From Fusobacterium mortiferum ATCC 9817 (lineage in GTDB: Bacteria; Fusobacteriota; Fusobacteriia; Fusobacteriales; Fusobacteriaceae): a stretch of DNA of 64,000 nucleotides. A model generated the notes under the pieces. The model was not told the DNA's origin and did not search any database. It saw only the letters and a program-made list of their open reading frames with translations. Shown piece after piece: positions 61,156 through 64,000 of the stretch (positions are counted from its first letter, which is position 1; the number at the start of each line of letters is the position of its first letter). The translations under genes were made by a program, and so were the position numbers. The stretch is from contig NZ_GL987988.1 in assembly GCF_000158195.2 (NCBI RefSeq), positions 641,747 to 705,746 on the forward strand. Direction: 5' to 3'.

Positions 61156-62028
61156 ATGAAAAGATTAGCATTATTATTAGCAGCTATGGGAATTATTTCA
61201 GTAGGAGCTATGGCAGAAACACCAAAATTAGAAGTAACTCATTTTAATCAAGAGATAGAAATAGAAAATGAAGCAAGTGGACCTGATTTAGATAGTATTT
61301 TCTTTGGAAATACTGTTGGATTAAAATATGGTGATTATACATTTGGAGTTACTGGAGGAAAATTCTGGTCATATGATGGTCATGGTGGAGGATTAGATTC
61401 TACTAATGCTAGATTACAAATAGATGTATGGAAAAAAGTAGCAGATAATTTTAAAATTGGGTATAGATTAAGAGCACAAGATGAGTATGATAGACATTAT
61501 GTAAGATGGGATTATTCAAATAATTGGTTCTGGTCATCAGGAGATGTTTGGTATGAAGCAACTAACCAAGATGGAAATACAGGAAAAAATGATTGGATAA
61601 AAACAGAAGTATTCCCAATAGGAGTAAAATTTGGAAATTTAAAAGTTGGATATTTCTTAAACTATAACTTTACAGTAGGAAATACAGACGAAGTTAATGG
61701 AGCAAAAAATGATGAGTATATAGAGCATCAAATTAGAGCATATTTCCCTTTATATAAAGGAGAAAAATTAACATTAAATTTCGAAGGAAGATTCACACTT
61801 TCTGCTGATTATGGTTTTGAAGGAAAAGAACCAGCTTATAGACATTATGATGAATTTGGAAGAAATAGACTTTATATTAAACCATCATATAAAGTATCAG
61901 ATGCTTTAACAGTTTATGGATACTATGGATATGAATTTAGAGAATGGAAAACAGAAAATGGATATACAGATGATCACTCTAAAGAAAATTATACAGATTT
62001 TGGAATTGGATGGACTTATAATTTCTAG
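61156..62028 (+). CDS. Outer-membrane beta-barrel porin, small form 2 (paralogue of 57973)
   Basis: A 290-residue protein with a near identical signal peptide (MKRLALLLAAMGIISVGAM) and the same internal blocks as the first small porin (IDVWKKV, RLRAQDEYDRHYVRWDY, SGDVWYEA). It ends WTYNF with the terminal-aromatic beta-signal. The pair is a tandem duplication with a DUF1703-type gene lying between its members. AGGAGG precedes the ATG. Confidence 0.85.
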   Translation: MKRLALLLAAMGIISVGAMAETPKLEVTHFNQEIEIENEASGPDLDSIFFGNTVGLKYGDYTFGVTGGKFWSYDGHGGGLDSTNARLQIDVWKKVADNFKIGYRLRAQDEYDRHYVRWDYSNNWFWSSGDVWYEATNQDGNTGKNDWIKTEVFPIGVKFGNLKVGYFLNYNFTVGNTDEVNGAKNDEYIEHQIRAYFPLYKGEKLTLNFEGRFTLSADYGFEGKEPAYRHYDEFGRNRLYIKPSYKVSDALTVYGYYGYEFREWKTENGYTDDHSKENYTDFGIGWTYNF

Positions 62029-62395
62029 TTATAAAATAATCTAAAAAATAATTAGTGGGATTTAAAATTAAAAATATACCATAAAAAATTGAAGAAATTT
62101 TATAAAAAGTTCTTAATAAATTTAAAAAACTAATAAAATGGTATAAAATATATAAAAAAATGAAAAAGGGATTGGCTATATGACTTAACATAGGTCAATC
62201 CCTGTTTTTATTTAGTAAAATAAAATAAGTATTAATTAAAAATGAAACATATAATAAAAAAATAAAAAAGTTTTTTCAACTTAATAAAAAAAATAAACTT
62301 GACAAAATTGGCTATAAATAAGGATTTGAAAGGGTAGTTAGATTAAAAATATTGAAAAAATCAGTGTTTGAAAAATAAAATAATAAAAAAAACTA

Positions 62396-62424
62396 TTTAC
62401 AAATCAAGGAAAATAAGGTATATT
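62396..62424 (+). promoter_or_regulatory. Promoter of the FomA-like porin gene
   Basis: TTTACA (62396-62401), 17-bp spacer, TATATT (62419-62424). Start near 62431, leader about 68 nt. Confidence 0.7.
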
Positions 62425-62498
62425 TATATCAACGGGAGAATATCAGACACATTATGTGATGGGTTTGAGAAAAATTTATGAAAAAAGGAGAGATAATT

Positions 62499-63575
62499 AT
62501 GAAAAGATTAGCACTTTTATTAGGTTCTTTATTAGTAGTAACTGCAGCTGCTTCAGCTAAAGAAGTTGTACCAGCTCCAGTAGTAGTAGAGGAAGCTCCA
62601 GTTCAAATAGTAGAGAAAGAAGTAATCGTATACAGAGATAAAGAAGAAGGATTCAGACCAAATGGAAATATTGGATTAGAGTACAAATATTATGGTGAAA
62701 CTGAAGGGCAAGATTATGATTTAAATGAAACTAAAGATAATGGTGCATGGAATGGTGCAAATAAATATTCAAGATTACAACTTGCTGGAGCAGTTAATAT
62801 GACTGAAAACCAAAGATTTGAATTCAGAGTAAGAGATTACAATGATTTACAAGATGCATCATCAAATCCAGTTAGACCAAATCAAGAAAAAACTGGAACT
62901 GAAACAAGATTAAGATACTATTATAATCATGGATTAATTGGAGATTCTAAAGTTGATTTAGCATCAAGAGTTGAGTATTTTGATTATACTGATAATGATC
63001 AAAGAGTAGAATATCAAGCAAGATTTGATTTTGGAGCATATTTATTTGATAATGATTTTATTAAAACAGATTATTTTATAGTTGCTCCAAAAGTTGGATA
63101 TAGATGGGGACAAGGAAATGATGCTGATTATAGTCAAAGATATGGATTTGATATTGAAACTAAACACTTATTCCCATATGGATTTGATATTGAGTTAAAT
63201 ATTTATAATACTTATTTAGCTTATGGAACATCTCAAGGAACAGCTCCTGATACATACAAAGATAATATAGAAACTGATGTAGAGTTATACTTACATTATA
63301 ATGCAAATTTATATACTCAAGATAAATGGAGTGTTGATTTAGGAACTGAGTGGGGATATGATCCATATAATGCTTATAATAAGAGAACTCATGATAGAGC
63401 TTATTATTTAAAAGCTGACCAATGGATTACTGCTACATATCAAGCAACTGAATTTGTTTCAGTTTATGGAACTTTAGGAGCAGAGTATGGAAACTTTGCA
63501 GTTACAGCTGAACATGATGCTACTAACTGGAGATGGCAACCATATGCTGCATTAGGATTCAACGTAGCATTCTAG
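62499..63575 (+). CDS. fomA: FomA-like major outer-membrane porin
   Basis: A 358-residue porin with signal peptide (MKRLALLLGSLLVVTAAASA, cleavage ASA-K). An extended Val/Pro/Glu-rich linker (EVVPAPVVVEEAPVQIVEKE) precedes VIVYRDKEEGFRPNGNIGLEY, the signature of Fusobacterium FomA. The rest is a predicted barrel of about 14-16 strands ending AALGFNVAF with terminal Phe. FomA is the main voltage-dependent porin and an adhesin of fusobacteria. I used the ATG at 62499 with AAGGAG; an in-frame ATG at 62478 is in the leader. A terminator follows. Confidence 0.93.
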   Translation: MKRLALLLGSLLVVTAAASAKEVVPAPVVVEEAPVQIVEKEVIVYRDKEEGFRPNGNIGLEYKYYGETEGQDYDLNETKDNGAWNGANKYSRLQLAGAVNMTENQRFEFRVRDYNDLQDASSNPVRPNQEKTGTETRLRYYYNHGLIGDSKVDLASRVEYFDYTDNDQRVEYQARFDFGAYLFDNDFIKTDYFIVAPKVGYRWGQGNDADYSQRYGFDIETKHLFPYGFDIELNIYNTYLAYGTSQGTAPDTYKDNIETDVELYLHYNANLYTQDKWSVDLGTEWGYDPYNAYNKRTHDRAYYLKADQWITATYQATEFVSVYGTLGAEYGNFAVTAEHDATNWRWQPYAALGFNVAF

Positions 63576-63613
63576 TTTTATCCTAATAGCATAAAAAATT
63601 AAATAAGAATTTT

Positions 63614-63646
63614 TAGTACCTGTGTAAAAGCAGGTACTTTTTTATA
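63614..63646 (+). terminator. Terminator of the FomA-like gene
   Basis: AGTACCTG and CAGGTACT pair around TGTAAAAG, followed by TTTTTTA. Confidence 0.9.
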
Positions 63647-63751
63647 CATAAGGAAATTATAATTTGACTTTTTAAGAGAAAAATAAGGAATTAGTTAATA
63701 TTTCTATTAGAAGTTTAATAAAATAAGAAAAAATAAATATTTTTGTAACAC

Positions 63752-63776
63752 AAAAAAGCTGATTTTAATCAGCGCT
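63752..63776 (-). terminator. Terminator after the right-edge leftward gene
   Basis: GCTGATT and AATCAGC pair around AAA on the minus strand, followed by TTTTTTG. Confidence 0.75.
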
Positions 63777-64000
63777 ACCAACAATATTCTTTCCAACAAA
63801 TGGAGCCTTTTGATATATTAAAATATGAAATTCTTCTTACTTTCATTTTAATTTTACAATTAAAACAATAGAAAGGATTTATTCCAAATGTTTTCCAGAT
63901 TTCTAGTTGATAAAATGTAGTTTTAGTATATTGTAATTTATATTTTTTTATTTTAGAGATAATAAATTTAAGTTCTTTTTTTATATTTCTAGAATAAATA
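63775..64000 (-). CDS. C-terminus of a possible transposase, cut by the window edge
   Basis: The last 74 codons of a leftward frame that enters from the right edge, with no internal stop. The ending YQLEIWKTFGINPFYCFNCK and KMKVRRISYFN resembles the zinc-ribbon end of IS91/IS801-type (Y2) transposases (NPF-x-C-x-x-C-x-x-K-M). The rest of the protein is outside the window, so the call stays tentative. A terminator directly after the stop suggests an intact 3' end. Confidence 0.45.
   Translation of the reverse strand, partial: IYSRNIKKELKFIISKIKKYKLQYTKTTFYQLEIWKTFGINPFYCFNCKIKMKVRRISYFNISKGSICWKEYCW

Noticed and set aside
1..64000. CRISPR arrays, tRNA or rRNA genes
   Set aside because: No regularly spaced direct repeats and no tRNA cloverleaf or rRNA sequence was recognised in either strand.

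Overview
The window is a low-G+C (very AT-rich) bacterial chromosome segment that most likely comes from a Fusobacterium species. Evidence: a FomA-type major porin and two related small porins; a butyrate pathway block (CoA-transferase, butyryl-CoA dehydrogenase, EtfBA); a threonine-to-propionate block (threonine deaminase, symporter, four-subunit 2-oxoacid:ferredoxin oxidoreductase); a DUF1703-type ATPase of the kind common in this genus; and Gram-negative surface lipoproteins combined with Firmicute-like regulation (glmS ribozyme, ydaO c-di-AMP riboswitch, HprK, SepF). No rRNA, tRNA, CRISPR array or intact mobile element was seen.

1-12.9 kb is a potassium locus. Leftward from 7.68 kb run a membrane histidine kinase, a response regulator with a TPR output domain, two TrkA-type subunits and a TrkH/KtrB channel. 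A ydaO-type c-di-AMP riboswitch with an intrinsic terminator lies in front of them. A kinase-less KdpD and a nitrilase-family amidohydrolase follow. Rightward run two tandem 21-22-codon micro-ORFs, kdpF, kdpA, kdpB (broken by a one-base frameshift) and kdpC, behind a strong promoter and a leader with its own terminator hairpin.

12.9-18.2 kb holds decayed DNA (tyrosine-recombinase remnant), a small protein, Hsp20 with a partly degenerate CIRCE on its promoter, the two-part ThrE-type exporter, a TrmN6-like methyltransferase and a GntP-family permease. 18.4-25 kb holds a LysR regulator divergent from a CoA-transferase, then MaoC hydratase, Bcd, EtfB and EtfA. The same palindrome lies upstream of the permease and in the lysR/CoA-transferase gap. 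25-34.9 kb holds glmS (behind its ribozyme), an aminopeptidase P, and the threonine deaminase / symporter / porCDAB cluster, closed by a decayed IS150-type element. Rubrerythrin (with an operator-like palindrome) and a lipid A acyltransferase-like gene are leftward at 35.3-36.9 kb.

37-56 kb is a dense, mostly rightward housekeeping region: mtnN, folC, a tandem HprK fusion whose N-terminal copy has lost its catalytic residues, nrnA, a CsgG-like lipoprotein, sepF, a TauE/SafE permease, pilT, hemZ, an HhH protein, hslO, a CAT-like acetyltransferase, tatD, rlmA, acpS, a NuoE-like protein, prfB with its +1 frameshift, and gltX. Three copies of a ~162-bp multi-hairpin repeat, each 22-29 bp after a stop codon, lie at 44.3, 49.8 and 54.2 kb, and their central stems covary. 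56-64 kb is a surface region: a possible sRNA with tandem ECF-sigma-like promoters, a kelch mutarotase-like lipoprotein, two paralogous small porins separated by a DUF1703-type ATPase, the FomA-like porin, and the C-terminus of a possible transposase at the right edge.
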